Position numbers and translations under genes: made by a program. Positions 53,169 through 62,737 of a DNA stretch of 64,000 nt are shown here, piece after piece. Below the pieces are notes generated by a model, which saw only the letters and a program-made list of their open reading frames with translations, was not told the origin of the DNA and did not search any database. How positions within the stretch are numbered: position 1 is the stretch's first letter; the number at the start of each line of letters is the position of its first letter. The DNA comes from Gaetbulibacter sp. 4G1 (GTDB lineage: Bacteria > Bacteroidota > Bacteroidia > Flavobacteriales > Flavobacteriaceae): contig NZ_MDVN01000002.1 in NCBI RefSeq assembly GCF_002741945.1, positions 124,001 to 188,000 of the forward strand. Direction: 5' to 3'.

Positions 53169-54263
53169 TTACACATTAAACAGGAAATGCATCACATCTC
53201 CATCCTTGACAACATAATTTTTACCTTCTACACGCATTTTCCCAGCCTCTTTTACTTTGGCTTCGCTACCTAACTCAACATAATCAGCATAAGAAATAAC
53301 TTCGGCACGAATAAAACCTTTCTCAAAATCGGTATGAATTACACCTGCAGCTTGTGGTGCAGTGGCTCCAATATCAATAGTCCAAGCGCGAACCTCTTTA
53401 ACACCAGCTGTAAAATAAGTTTGTTGATTTAGTAATTTATATGCTGAACGAATTAACTTAGCCGAACCTGCTTCATCAAGCCCTATATCTTCAAGAAACA
53501 TTTGACGCTCTTCATAGTCATCCAATTCATTAATATCTGCTTCTGTGCCAACTGCTAACACTAAAACTTCAGCGTTTTCATTTTTTACCGCCTCTTTTAC
53601 TTGTTTTACATAATCATTACCAGAAACTGCCGAACCTTCATCTACATTACAAACATACATTACTGGTTTATCTGTAATTAATTGTGATGGTTTTACAAAA
53701 TCATTATAATCATCTTCAGAAAACTCTAAAGCTCTAACCGATTTTCCTTCTTCTAAACCTGTCTTTAAAATTAATAAAATAGCCTCTTCTTTTTGAGCCT
53801 CTTTATTTCCTGTTTTAGCAGCACGCTTAACCTTATCTAGCTTTTTTTCAACTGTCTCTAAGTCTTTAAGCTGTAATTCCATATCGATAGTTTCCTTATC
53901 TCGAATTGGGTCAATCGTTAAATCTACATGAGTAATATTTTCGTTATCGAAACAACGTAAAACATGAAGTATGGCATCAGTTTCACGAATATTAGCTAAA
54001 AACTGGTTTCCTAAACCTTCTCCTTTACTTGCCCCTTTTACCAAACCAGCGATGTCTACAATTTCTACAGTTGCAGGTTGAACGCGTTCTGGATTTACTA
54101 ATTCTTCCAACTTTTCTAAACGCGGATCAGGTACATTTACCACTCCAATATTTGGTTCAATAGTACAAAAAGGAAAGTTTGCACTTTGCGCTTTGGCATT
54201 AGATAAACAGTTAAATAACGTTGACTTTCCTACGTTTGGTAATCCTACAATTCCGGCTTTCAT
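53169..54263 (-). CDS. ychF: Redox-regulated ATPase YchF (Obg-like GTPase family)
   Basis: 364 residues, normal length. G1 GLPNVGKSTLFN at 7-18, the G2/G3 region with VDIAGLVKGASKGEGLGNQFL, and the YchF-type ATP-selecting motif in place of NKxD (VMYVCNVDE). The coiled coil (about 120-200) and TGS domain at the C-terminus are complete. It hydrolyses ATP, interacts with ribosomes and is linked to oxidative-stress control. Probable promoter: TATATTTG at 54326-54319 on the minus strand. It precedes the DUF805 gene in one direction. Confidence 0.95.
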   Translation of the reverse strand: MKAGIVGLPNVGKSTLFNCLSNAKAQSANFPFCTIEPNIGVVNVPDPRLEKLEELVNPERVQPATVEIVDIAGLVKGASKGEGLGNQFLANIRETDAILHVLRCFDNENITHVDLTIDPIRDKETIDMELQLKDLETVEKKLDKVKRAAKTGNKEAQKEEAILLILKTGLEEGKSVRALEFSEDDYNDFVKPSQLITDKPVMYVCNVDEGSAVSGNDYVKQVKEAVKNENAEVLVLAVGTEADINELDDYEERQMFLEDIGLDEAGSAKLIRSAYKLLNQQTYFTAGVKEVRAWTIDIGATAPQAAGVIHTDFEKGFIRAEVISYADYVELGSEAKVKEAGKMRVEGKNYVVKDGDVMHFLFNV

Positions 54264-54280
54264 TGAATTCTTTTTTCTTA

Positions 54281-54307
54281 ATTCCCTAGTAGAAGGGAAT
54301 CTTTTTT
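54281..54307 (+). terminator. Hairpin ATTCCCT/AGGGAAT with T tract
   Basis: ATTCCCT (54281-54287) and AGGGAAT (54294-54300) are followed by CTTTTTT on the plus strand. On the minus strand it lies in the ychF 5' leader. As a plus-strand terminator it would have no gene to end, so its role is unclear. Confidence 0.35.
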
Positions 54308-54318
54308 ATTAGCGAGTG

Positions 54319-54326
54319 CAAATATA
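54319..54326 (-). promoter_or_regulatory. Probable -7 box (TATATTTG) of ychF
   Basis: A perfect TAnnTTTG match on the minus strand, 55 bp upstream of the ychF ATG, with the 54281-54300 hairpin in the leader. Confidence 0.45.
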
Positions 54327-54412
54327 GTTGTTTGTATTAAGAAATCTATTAGCTATTTCTCAGTTTTAATTTAATATGAAAATAGCATTTCTAATCTATA
54401 TAAAAAATAATC

Positions 54413-54420
54413 TATATTTG
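54413..54420 (+). promoter_or_regulatory. Probable -7 box (TATATTTG) of the ECF sigma gene
   Basis: A perfect TAnnTTTG match, 52 bp before the ATG at 54473. TAACTTTG at 54435-54442 is an alternative box closer to the start. Confidence 0.45.
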
Positions 54421-54472
54421 TTGAAGTCTAAATTTAACTTTGTTAATCATTTAGATTGCTTACAAGCTGATT

Positions 54473-55048
54473 ATGAAAAACTTAACAGATTATGATTTAT
54501 GGGTTTCACTAAAAAGAGGTGACTTAAAAGCATTTTCTACTTTGTTTAAAATTTATTATCCATTATTACATAATTACGGGTTAAAGCTTTCTAATTATAA
54601 TGAGCAATTAACCGAAGATTGTTTGCAAGAGTTTTTTCTTTATGTTTATGAACACAGAGAAAATTTAGCTGATTTAAATTCGATAAAACCGTATTTATAT
54701 GTGTCATTTAGGCGACATTTATTTCGTGAAATAAAAAAAGCTTCAAAAATGATTAACTATGATGAAAAAGAAAACTTTTTTGTCGAAATAAATTTTTCTG
54801 CTGAAGATGTTATTATTCAACAAGAAATTGATGCTTTAAAGCAAGAAAATTTAGCTAATCTTTTAAATGAATTACCTAATAGGCAAAAAGAAGTTTTGTA
54901 CTTAAAATATTATAGCGATTTAAATATTGATGAAATAGCAAAGGTTTTGGAAATAAATTACCAAAGCGTATTAAATTTAGTACACAAAGGCATTAAAAAA
55001 TTGCGCCAAGACGCATCACTTAATGAGCTTTTAAAAGATATTGTATAA
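54473..55048 (+). CDS. FecI-like ECF RNA polymerase sigma factor
   Basis: 191 residues. Sigma region 2 is at about 15-80 (FSTLFKIYYPLLHNYG.., TEDCLQEFFLYVYEHRENL). Sigma region 4 is at about 130-190 (LPNRQKEVLYLKYYSDLNIDEIAKVLEINYQSVLNLVHKGIKKL). It directs RNA polymerase to promoters of outer-membrane uptake genes. It is followed by FecR and two TonB receptors, so the trio is a surface-signalling unit of the Fec type. Confidence 0.9.
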   Translation: MKNLTDYDLWVSLKRGDLKAFSTLFKIYYPLLHNYGLKLSNYNEQLTEDCLQEFFLYVYEHRENLADLNSIKPYLYVSFRRHLFREIKKASKMINYDEKENFFVEINFSAEDVIIQQEIDALKQENLANLLNELPNRQKEVLYLKYYSDLNIDEIAKVLEINYQSVLNLVHKGIKKLRQDASLNELLKDIV

Positions 55049-55143
55049 AAAATAAATAAATACTTAAAAAAGAGAGTATATAAAATGTAAATGACTCTTA
55101 TAATAAGTATAGAAAAGAAGATTTTTGAATAGTCTCTCAGTTT

Positions 55144-56139
55144 ATGGAAAATAGAACATATACAAAAATAGAAGATTTAATAAATGATGATTCATTTGTT
55201 AATTGGGTGCATAAAAAACAAATGGCTGATGTTGATTTTTGGGATAATTGGCTTCGAGAAAACCCAAGTAAAAAACAACTTGTATTTGATGCAAGAGATA
55301 TTCTTGTTGGTGTTAAGTTTAACAAATCTTATGTTTCTGAGGAAAAAACCCTTGATGCATGGGAAAAATTTGAGCAAAACGTAACTAATACTAATAAAGT
55401 TTATAAAATTCCTTTCTATAAAAACATAAAATACCAAAGTATTGCTGCGACTATAGTATTGCTTATTTCTATATCTGCTTTTTATCTAGCAAGCAAGCCC
55501 ACTACTGTTACCCATAAAACAGCTTATGGAGAAATAATTGATATTACACTTCCAGATAGAACTAAAGTTAAATTAAACTCAAATTCTTCTCTATCTTACA
55601 ATAATGATGATGTTAGAGAAGTTATTTTAGAAGGCGAAGCGTTTTTTAATGTAGAGAAAAAGCCTGCCACAAATGCTAAATTTTTTGTAATAACTGAAGA
55701 TTTAAAAGTTGAAGTTTACGGTACTTCATTTAATGTAAACAATCGCAATACCAGAACTCAAGTATTTTTAGAAGAAGGAAATATTGCTCTTAAACTAAAT
55801 AATGGTATACAAAAAAAGATGATTCCTGGAGATTTAGTTTCTTATTCGTATAAAGCAGATAAAATTATTGAAGAAAAAAGAATTCTTAGACCAGAATTAC
55901 AAACCTCATGGAAAAATGGGTCTTTAATCTTTGATCGTGCTACCTTAAAGACTGCTATGAGTAAAATTGAAGACACCTATGGTATAACAGCTGTTTTTGA
56001 AGATGACGCAAGTAAAACTGTATTAATAACTGGTGCTGTACCAACTCAAGATTTAGAAATTTGTATTAAAACCATCGAGAAATCTGCGCAAGTAACTATT
56101 GTTAATCAAGATAATAAGTTATACATTAACAAAAATTAG
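55144..56139 (+). CDS. FecR-family anti-sigma factor
   Basis: 331 residues. Cytoplasmic N-terminal domain (about 1-95), one membrane helix (SIAATIVLLISISAFYLAS), then the periplasmic FecR domain (TAYGEIIDITLPDRTKVKLNSNSSLSY.., VYGTSFNVNNRNTRTQVFLEEGNIAL) and the C-terminal DUF4974 (about 255-325). It holds the ECF sigma inactive until the receptor's STN domain signals substrate binding. It lies 95 bp after the sigma gene and 17 bp before the first receptor start. Confidence 0.95.
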   Translation: MENRTYTKIEDLINDDSFVNWVHKKQMADVDFWDNWLRENPSKKQLVFDARDILVGVKFNKSYVSEEKTLDAWEKFEQNVTNTNKVYKIPFYKNIKYQSIAATIVLLISISAFYLASKPTTVTHKTAYGEIIDITLPDRTKVKLNSNSSLSYNNDDVREVILEGEAFFNVEKKPATNAKFFVITEDLKVEVYGTSFNVNNRNTRTQVFLEEGNIALKLNNGIQKKMIPGDLVSYSYKADKIIEEKRILRPELQTSWKNGSLIFDRATLKTAMSKIEDTYGITAVFEDDASKTVLITGAVPTQDLEICIKTIEKSAQVTIVNQDNKLYINKN

Positions 56140-56156
56140 GTTCTAATTTGCGTAAA

Positions 56157-59123
56157 ATGTATTCTAATAAACCTTTAAAAGTAATCTTGACAATGGTCTT
56201 GGTTATAATATATAGTTTTGGTTTAAATGCACAGAATACCGAAAATCAAAAAATAAAGTTAACACAGTTTTTATCCAAATTAAGTGAAGAACAACAAGTG
56301 TTTTTTACATATGATGTAGACTTACTTGAAAACATTGAAGTTGATACAAATCAATTAAACAATAAAGATTTACAAGTTATAATTGATTATTTAAGGGTAA
56401 AAACCAATCTTCATTTCGATAACTTAGGAAATAATTACTATGTAATTTATAATGATAGCGAAAAAGGGAAAGCATCGTTTGAAAAAGCAAAAAAACGCTT
56501 AAATGAAACCATTGCTACAATTTCAAATTCAAATGGCTTTACCAATCATGTAATAAGAGGAAAAGTTGTTAATCTACTTAATGAGCCTTTAGTTGAAGCT
56601 AACATTATTGAAAATGGTTCCATTAATGGTACTACTACAGACACAAACGGAAACTTTAGTTTAGAGACAAATTCGCTAAATAATCTCTTTATTACTGTAA
56701 GTTATGTTGGCTACACTTCAAAAGTAATTGCTATTAGAAATGAAAATGATATAACGATTGTATTAGAACAAGGAGAGTCTTTAAACGAAGTTCAAATTGT
56801 AGGTTCTAGAAACGCAAATAGGTCAGCTCTAGACACACCCTCGGCAATAGATATTGTTCAATTACAACAAGCAACTAATAGAACTGGGCAAATAGAAATT
56901 AATCAAATACTTCAATTTGTTATCCCTTCTTTTAACGCTTCAAAACAATCTGGTGCAGATGGCGCAGATCATATTGTTCCAGCAACATTAAGAGGCTTAG
57001 GCCCAGATCAAACCTTAATACTAATCAATGGAAAAAGAAGACATCAGTCATCTTTAATTAATTTGTATGGTACTCGCGGAAGAGGAAATTCAGGAACCGA
57101 TTTAAACGCCATACCTGCATCAGCTATAGAAAAAATTGAAATCTTACGTGATGGCGCCTCTGCTCAATATGGCTCAGATGCAATAGCTGGAGTTATGAAT
57201 ATTGTTTTAAAAGACAAAGTAGACACCTTTAATGGAAATATTACCTATGGTTTCAACAATGCTAATGCCAAAGGAAATTTTACAAACCCTACTTCTGGTA
57301 TAGATGGAAATACTATGAAACTATCTGGTAATTATGGAATGAAGGTTTTTGAAAAAGGGTTTATCAATTTAACAACCGAATACTTATCGAAAGAAAAAAC
57401 TTTAAGACCAGGAGCAGATTTTAGAGAAAAATATGGCGAAGCTGGTTTGAATGAATATAGTATTTTTATAAATACAGAAATTCCAATAAACAACCATTCA
57501 AATTTCTATGCTTTTGGAGGTTATAGCTATAGAGATTCAGAATCTTATGCCTTTACAAGACCTGCTGATAGTCCTAGAAATGTACTCGAAATTTATCCTA
57601 ATGGGTTCAACCCATTAATAACAGCAAAAATAAAGGATAACTCTATTTCTACTGGTTTTAGAACTCAATTTAATGGTTGGAACGTAGATATTAATAATAC
57701 ATTTGGTAAAAACAACTTTCATTATTTTATTAAAGAAACACTAAACGCAACTTTGCTTTCTCATTCGCCTACAAGTTTTGATGCTGGCGGGCATATACTA
57801 AATCAAAATACTACAGGAGCAGATTTTACAAGGTTTTATAAAAATATTTTTAACGGAATAAATATTGCTTTTGGAACAGAATATAGAATAGAAAATTATA
57901 AAATATTTGCTGGAGAAATAGGTTCATATGCAGCTTTTGATATTAACAACAATATAGTTAACCAGAATACTCCAACCAGTGATATAATAATGCTAAATGG
58001 TTTCCCGCGCCCTAGAGGATCTCAAGGGTTTCCGGGATATGCTCCAGAAAATGAAGTAGACCAAACGAGATCTAATCTAGCTGTATATGTAGATACTGAA
58101 TTCGATTTTACAAATAAATTTATGTTTGGCATTGCAGGGCGCTACGAAAACTATAGCGATTTTGGTAGCACATTTAATATTAAATTATCATCAAGATATA
58201 AAGCCAATGACAACTTTAATATAAGGAGCTCATTTAGTTCGGGGTTTAGAGCACCTTCACTAGCTCAAATTTATTACAACTTGAAATTCACAAATTTTAT
58301 TGGTAGTGAACCATCAGAATCTTTACTAGAATTAAATGATAGTCCAATTACAAGAAGTTTTGGTATTGGAAACTTAATTGAAGAAAAGGCAATTAATGGT
58401 AGTTTTGGTTTTACTGCAAAAACTAAAAATTTTAAAGCCGCTGTTGATGCCTATTATGTAAACATAAAAGATAGAATTATACTAACAGGAAACTTTGACG
58501 CATCAAATCTTAATTTAAATGTAAACGATGTACAGTTTTTTACTAACGGAGTAAATACAAGCACAATAGGTATAGATGTTATATTAACATGGAAAAAGAA
58601 CATTATGAACAATAATTTTCTAGTGTCCTTTGCTGGAAATGTTAATAGAATGACCATTGATAAAATAAAAAATAAAACTCTAGATGAAGAAACTTTTTTT
58701 GGCATACGCGACCAATATTTCTTATTAGCATCTGCTCCAAAAAGTAAGTTTAATTTAAATTTAAACTATTCTAATAAAAAGATTAATACAAACTTAACTC
58801 TTACCAGTTTTAGTAAAGTAACACTAGTAGATTGGCAAATTTATCAGCCTTTAATTATTGAAGACCCAAATTCAGAATACATTGACGAAATAGATAGATT
58901 GCAAAAGGCAACTGATGTTTATAATTCTAAATTAACTACAGACTTTAATATTGGTTATGCTTTAACTGATAAAATTGCATTAAAATTAGGTGCAAACAAT
59001 ATATTCAACATATACCCAACTGCCCAACAAAATAATTGGACGGATAGTGGCGGATATTGGGATTCTGTGCAAATGGGAACAAACGGTTCTTTTTTCTATT
59101 CAAATATTTCATATAAGTTTTAA
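56157..59123 (+). CDS. TonB-dependent receptor with STN signalling domain
   Basis: 988 residues from ATG 56157; the TTG at 56148 is rejected. Order: signal peptide (..YSFGLNAQ), STN (about 30-100), CarboxypepD_reg carrying GKVVNLLNEPLVEANIIENGS (about 130-215), plug (NRSALDTPSAIDIVQLQQ, RGLGPDQTLILINGKRR, LRDGASAQYGSDAIAGVMNI), 22-strand barrel ending in F (YSNISYKF). The STN reports to the FecR protein encoded before it. There is no SusD, so a small substrate such as a siderophore, heme or vitamin is likelier than a glycan. Paralogous to the next gene. Confidence 0.9.
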   Translation: MYSNKPLKVILTMVLVIIYSFGLNAQNTENQKIKLTQFLSKLSEEQQVFFTYDVDLLENIEVDTNQLNNKDLQVIIDYLRVKTNLHFDNLGNNYYVIYNDSEKGKASFEKAKKRLNETIATISNSNGFTNHVIRGKVVNLLNEPLVEANIIENGSINGTTTDTNGNFSLETNSLNNLFITVSYVGYTSKVIAIRNENDITIVLEQGESLNEVQIVGSRNANRSALDTPSAIDIVQLQQATNRTGQIEINQILQFVIPSFNASKQSGADGADHIVPATLRGLGPDQTLILINGKRRHQSSLINLYGTRGRGNSGTDLNAIPASAIEKIEILRDGASAQYGSDAIAGVMNIVLKDKVDTFNGNITYGFNNANAKGNFTNPTSGIDGNTMKLSGNYGMKVFEKGFINLTTEYLSKEKTLRPGADFREKYGEAGLNEYSIFINTEIPINNHSNFYAFGGYSYRDSESYAFTRPADSPRNVLEIYPNGFNPLITAKIKDNSISTGFRTQFNGWNVDINNTFGKNNFHYFIKETLNATLLSHSPTSFDAGGHILNQNTTGADFTRFYKNIFNGINIAFGTEYRIENYKIFAGEIGSYAAFDINNNIVNQNTPTSDIIMLNGFPRPRGSQGFPGYAPENEVDQTRSNLAVYVDTEFDFTNKFMFGIAGRYENYSDFGSTFNIKLSSRYKANDNFNIRSSFSSGFRAPSLAQIYYNLKFTNFIGSEPSESLLELNDSPITRSFGIGNLIEEKAINGSFGFTAKTKNFKAAVDAYYVNIKDRIILTGNFDASNLNLNVNDVQFFTNGVNTSTIGIDVILTWKKNIMNNNFLVSFAGNVNRMTIDKIKNKTLDEETFFGIRDQYFLLASAPKSKFNLNLNYSNKKINTNLTLTSFSKVTLVDWQIYQPLIIEDPNSEYIDEIDRLQKATDVYNSKLTTDFNIGYALTDKIALKLGANNIFNIYPTAQQNNWTDSGGYWDSVQMGTNGSFFYSNISYKF

Positions 59124-59270
59124 AAATTAAGCAATTGATTTTCAGTCTTTTAACTTAAATAATTTTTATGAGTTAAAAAAAAGTTAAGCTTCAACGAGTA
59201 TATTATAAGGTTTATGTGCTTATAACTTATATAAGTAACTAATTCTTTATAATAACTAAACAATTCTTTT

Positions 59271-62027
59271 ATGAAAAACACAATTCTTTTATTTTTATTA
59301 ATTTTTAGTGTCTCACTTACTTTTGCACAGCAAGATGTAACTGGAAAAGTTACCGACCAAAACGGTATTGGTGTTCCAGGTGTAAATGTTATAGAAAAAG
59401 GCACTACAAATGGAACTACTACAGATTTTGACGGAAACTACACTATAGTTGTAGACAGTAACGGTACTCTAGTATTTAGCTATGTAGGCTATTCAACCAA
59501 AGAAGAAGCTGTAAACGGAAGAACTCAAATAAGTGTATCGTTATCTGATGGTGAAGCATTAGCAGAAATTGTACTAGTAGGTTCTCGTACAGCACCAAGA
59601 AGTAATGTTGATACACCTTTACCTGTTGATGTTGTTGGAGTTAAAGAATTAACTTCTACAGGTCAAGCTACTTTTGATAAAGCACTACAATATAGAATCC
59701 CATCGTTTAATACGGTACAAACACCAGTAAACGATGCAACCTCTTTATTAGATCCTTATGAAATTAGAAACATGGGACCAAGTAGAACATTAATTCTTAT
59801 TAATGGTAAACGTAAAAATTTAAGTGCTTTATTGTATACACAAACCTCTCCAGGTCGTGGTGAAACTGGTGCAGATATTTCTGCAATTCCAACGGACGCT
59901 ATTAAACGTGTAGAAATACTACGTGATGGTGCATCTGCACAATATGGATCAGATGCTATTGCTGGTGTAATGAATATTATACTTAAAGATTCTCCTAACA
60001 ATGGTTCAGCTACTTTAAGAGGAGGAATGACGTCTGAAGGTGATGGCGAAATGTTTGGTATTAGTGTTAACAATGGTAGCACTATTGGAGATGATAAAGG
60101 ATTCATAAATTATACTATAGACTTTTCGAAAGTAAACTTAGCTAACAGACCAGGTACAGTAAATGCTGCTGGTGAAGCTGCCGATTTTGGAGCTAATATT
60201 GCAGATGTAGAAGAATTTTTATCGCGTCGCCCAGATGCAGGAAACATAAATGGGTCTCCAGAAACAGCTGCTTCAAAATTTTTGGTAAATGGTGGTTTTG
60301 ATTTAAGTGATAATACTCAAATGTATTTTAACGCTGCTTATGTTTATAAAAAAGTAAACAGTTTTGCAAACTACAGAACACCATATTGGAGAACAGTTAC
60401 AGATTTTCCATATTTAGCAGACTTTTTCCCAGGTAACCACCCAACTAACCCAGGTGGATATGATGGTTATGTACCAACATTTGAAGGTTTATTAAATGAT
60501 TACAATGGTACAATTGGTATTAAAACTAAAATTAACGAATGGAATGTTGATTTAAGTTATACTACTGGTGGCAATACCCAAACATATAAAGTAAATAATT
60601 CTCATAATAGAAACTTAGTATACTCTCCGTCAACATGGGTAGATGCAAATAATAATGGGTCTGTTGATGATGGTGAAATTACTGCAGGTTCTGAATTGTA
60701 CAGATCTAACAGTGCACAGTCATTCGATCCAGGAGGTACTCGTTTTACTCATAATGTTGGAAATATAGATATTAACAGAATCCTTTCTGATAAGGTAAGT
60801 ATTGGTTTTGGTGCTGAGTTTAGAAACGAGGTTTTTGAAGTAATTGAAGGCGGATTAGACTCTTATGACGGTGGTGGTGCCGATTCTTTCTCAGGTAATA
60901 GCCCAGAAAATTCAGGAAAATTTAACCGTTATAATATTGGTGGATACTTTTCTTTGGATTATGATGTAAGCGAAGCTTTCTTACTAAGTGGAACAATAAG
61001 AACAGAGAACTATTCAGATTTTGGAAACACATTTGTATACAAATTAAGTTCTCGTTTAAAACTAAGCGACAAACTTACGGCAAGAGCTTCTATCTCTTCA
61101 GGATTTAGAGCGCCTACATTACATCAAATCTACACTCAAAAAGCACAATATAGTTTTATTCCTGGTCAAGGTATTCAAGTTGGTGGTTTAGTAAACAATG
61201 TATCTACTCAAGCTAAATTATTGGGACTTCCAGAATTAGATGCTGAAACATCTAACAACTTTACTATAGGTGTAGGAGGGAAATTAACAAGTACATTAAG
61301 TTTTACTGTAGATTATTATAGTATTAATGTTGAAGACAGAATTGTATTAGGTTCTGAGGTTACTCCTCCAAACTCTCCTGCTTTTGCTGGATTATCAGAT
61401 TTAAGTTTCTTTGCAAATGCATTAGACACTAAAACATCTGGTTTAGATGTCGTTATTAGTCAAAAAAATATTTCACTTGGTTCTGGAGAGTTAGATCTTA
61501 ACTTATCTGGTAATTACACTATTACAAATGAAAGAGATGGTGCTGTAAAAGATCCAGCATTTTTAGCAGCTGGTCAAACTATTGTAACACCTACTCAAGA
61601 AGCTTTATTCTTTACATCTAGACCAAAAACAAAATGGATTTTAGGTGCAAATTATGATATTGGTAAATGGGGATGGTCTCTTAATAACACATACTTTGGA
61701 AAAACAACTTTCAAACAACAAGGTATGAGTAATGACTTAAGAACAGAATTTACGCCAAAAATAGTTACAGATTTAGGTATTAACTTTAATGCTAATGATA
61801 AATTAACTATTGCATTAAATGTAAACAATTTATTAAATGTGTTACCAGAATGGAGTTTTAAAGCAGAAAATGCTGCTGGACAAGCTATTTTAGCAGATGC
61901 TGCACAAGTACAAAATCAATCTAACTTAATTACTTTTAACCAACGTTATTCTCAAATGACATACGATGGTTATCACTTTAGTCAATTAGGAACTATGTTT
62001 AACTTATCGTTAAACTATAAATTTTAA
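59271..62027 (+). CDS. TonB-dependent receptor, no STN domain
   Basis: 918 residues. Signal peptide (..SLTFAQ), then CarboxypepD_reg (GKVTDQNGIGVPGVNVIEKGTTNGTTTDFDGNYT, not one motif), plug and barrel ending in F. The plug shares TLILINGKRK and LRDGASAQYGSDAIAGVMNI with the first receptor; the two are tandem paralogues. It lacks the STN, so it probably imports without signalling. The pair may differ in substrate size or work in turn. 147 bp separate the genes, with no promoter box I can name. A terminator follows. Confidence 0.9.
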   Translation: MKNTILLFLLIFSVSLTFAQQDVTGKVTDQNGIGVPGVNVIEKGTTNGTTTDFDGNYTIVVDSNGTLVFSYVGYSTKEEAVNGRTQISVSLSDGEALAEIVLVGSRTAPRSNVDTPLPVDVVGVKELTSTGQATFDKALQYRIPSFNTVQTPVNDATSLLDPYEIRNMGPSRTLILINGKRKNLSALLYTQTSPGRGETGADISAIPTDAIKRVEILRDGASAQYGSDAIAGVMNIILKDSPNNGSATLRGGMTSEGDGEMFGISVNNGSTIGDDKGFINYTIDFSKVNLANRPGTVNAAGEAADFGANIADVEEFLSRRPDAGNINGSPETAASKFLVNGGFDLSDNTQMYFNAAYVYKKVNSFANYRTPYWRTVTDFPYLADFFPGNHPTNPGGYDGYVPTFEGLLNDYNGTIGIKTKINEWNVDLSYTTGGNTQTYKVNNSHNRNLVYSPSTWVDANNNGSVDDGEITAGSELYRSNSAQSFDPGGTRFTHNVGNIDINRILSDKVSIGFGAEFRNEVFEVIEGGLDSYDGGGADSFSGNSPENSGKFNRYNIGGYFSLDYDVSEAFLLSGTIRTENYSDFGNTFVYKLSSRLKLSDKLTARASISSGFRAPTLHQIYTQKAQYSFIPGQGIQVGGLVNNVSTQAKLLGLPELDAETSNNFTIGVGGKLTSTLSFTVDYYSINVEDRIVLGSEVTPPNSPAFAGLSDLSFFANALDTKTSGLDVVISQKNISLGSGELDLNLSGNYTITNERDGAVKDPAFLAAGQTIVTPTQEALFFTSRPKTKWILGANYDIGKWGWSLNNTYFGKTTFKQQGMSNDLRTEFTPKIVTDLGINFNANDKLTIALNVNNLLNVLPEWSFKAENAAGQAILADAAQVQNQSNLITFNQRYSQMTYDGYHFSQLGTMFNLSLNYKF

Positions 62028-62049
62028 CAATTTTGAGTAGTTAATTATT

Positions 62050-62087
62050 AAAAGTGCCGCTTTTTTATAGAGTGGCACTTTTTTTTT
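62050..62087 (+). terminator. Terminator after the receptor operon
   Basis: AAAGTGCC (62051-62058) pairs with GGCACTTT (62074-62081), loop of 15 nt, followed by a run of nine or more T. Confidence 0.75.
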
Positions 62088-62123
62088 ATATCTCAAATTA
62101 CTAACTTGAAATAAAATATAAAG

Positions 62124-62726
62124 ATGAAAATATTAATTATTGGAGGTAACGGCACCATTGGCAGCAAAGTTTCTAATCATTTCTCAAAAAACAATGAAGT
62201 AATTATAGCAGGTAGAACTTCAGGCGACATAAAAGTGGATATTGCAGATAGCAAATCAATAAAATCAATGTTTGATAAAACAGGATTAGTAGATGCTGTT
62301 GTTTGCATTGCTGGAGAGGCAAAATGGGCTCCATTTAATGATCTTACAGAAGACGACTACTATATTGGATTAAAAAGTAAATTAATGGGTCAAGTTAATC
62401 TAGTTCGTATAGGTCAGCATTATTTAAATTCCAATGGTTCTATAACATTATCTACAGGAATATTAGCAGATGATCCTGTTATGAAAACCACTAGTGCAGC
62501 TATGGTAAATGGAGGAATACATAGCTTTGCACAAGCCGCTGCTCTTGAAATTCCAATTGGAACTAGACTAAATGTAGTTTCGTTAGGTATGGTAGAAGAT
62601 GCTTATGAAAAATATAAAGATTATTTTCCTGGTCATAATCCTGTGCCTATGAAAAAAGTGATTAACGCATATGTAAGAAGTGTAGAAGGAAAAACCAACG
62701 GTAGCATTATTAAATATTACGAATAA
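62124..62726 (+). CDS. Short-chain dehydrogenase-like protein without YxxxK
   Basis: 200 residues, short for an SDR. The NAD(P)-binding GGNGTIGSKVSNHF is at the start, followed by DAVVCIAGEAKWAPFNDL. The expected Tyr-x3-Lys region reads AAMVNGGIHSFAQAAALEI, where Tyr and Lys are replaced. It belongs to the short SDR branch whose catalytic residues differ. The reaction is unknown and may be non-catalytic. It begins 11 bp before the methyltransferase gene, and the two share a transcript. Confidence 0.8.
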   Translation: MKILIIGGNGTIGSKVSNHFSKNNEVIIAGRTSGDIKVDIADSKSIKSMFDKTGLVDAVVCIAGEAKWAPFNDLTEDDYYIGLKSKLMGQVNLVRIGQHYLNSNGSITLSTGILADDPVMKTTSAAMVNGGIHSFAQAAALEIPIGTRLNVVSLGMVEDAYEKYKDYFPGHNPVPMKKVINAYVRSVEGKTNGSIIKYYE

Positions 62727-62737
62727 AATACTAAGCC

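Noticed and set aside
54277-54300. Riboswitch or attenuator before ychF
   Set aside because: It is a simple 7-bp hairpin with no conserved riboswitch core.
55184-55437. Out-of-frame ORFs on both strands within fecR
   Set aside because: Frame shadows of a well-supported gene.
56148-56156. TTG start for the first TonB receptor
   Set aside because: An ATG three codons later gives a normal signal peptide.
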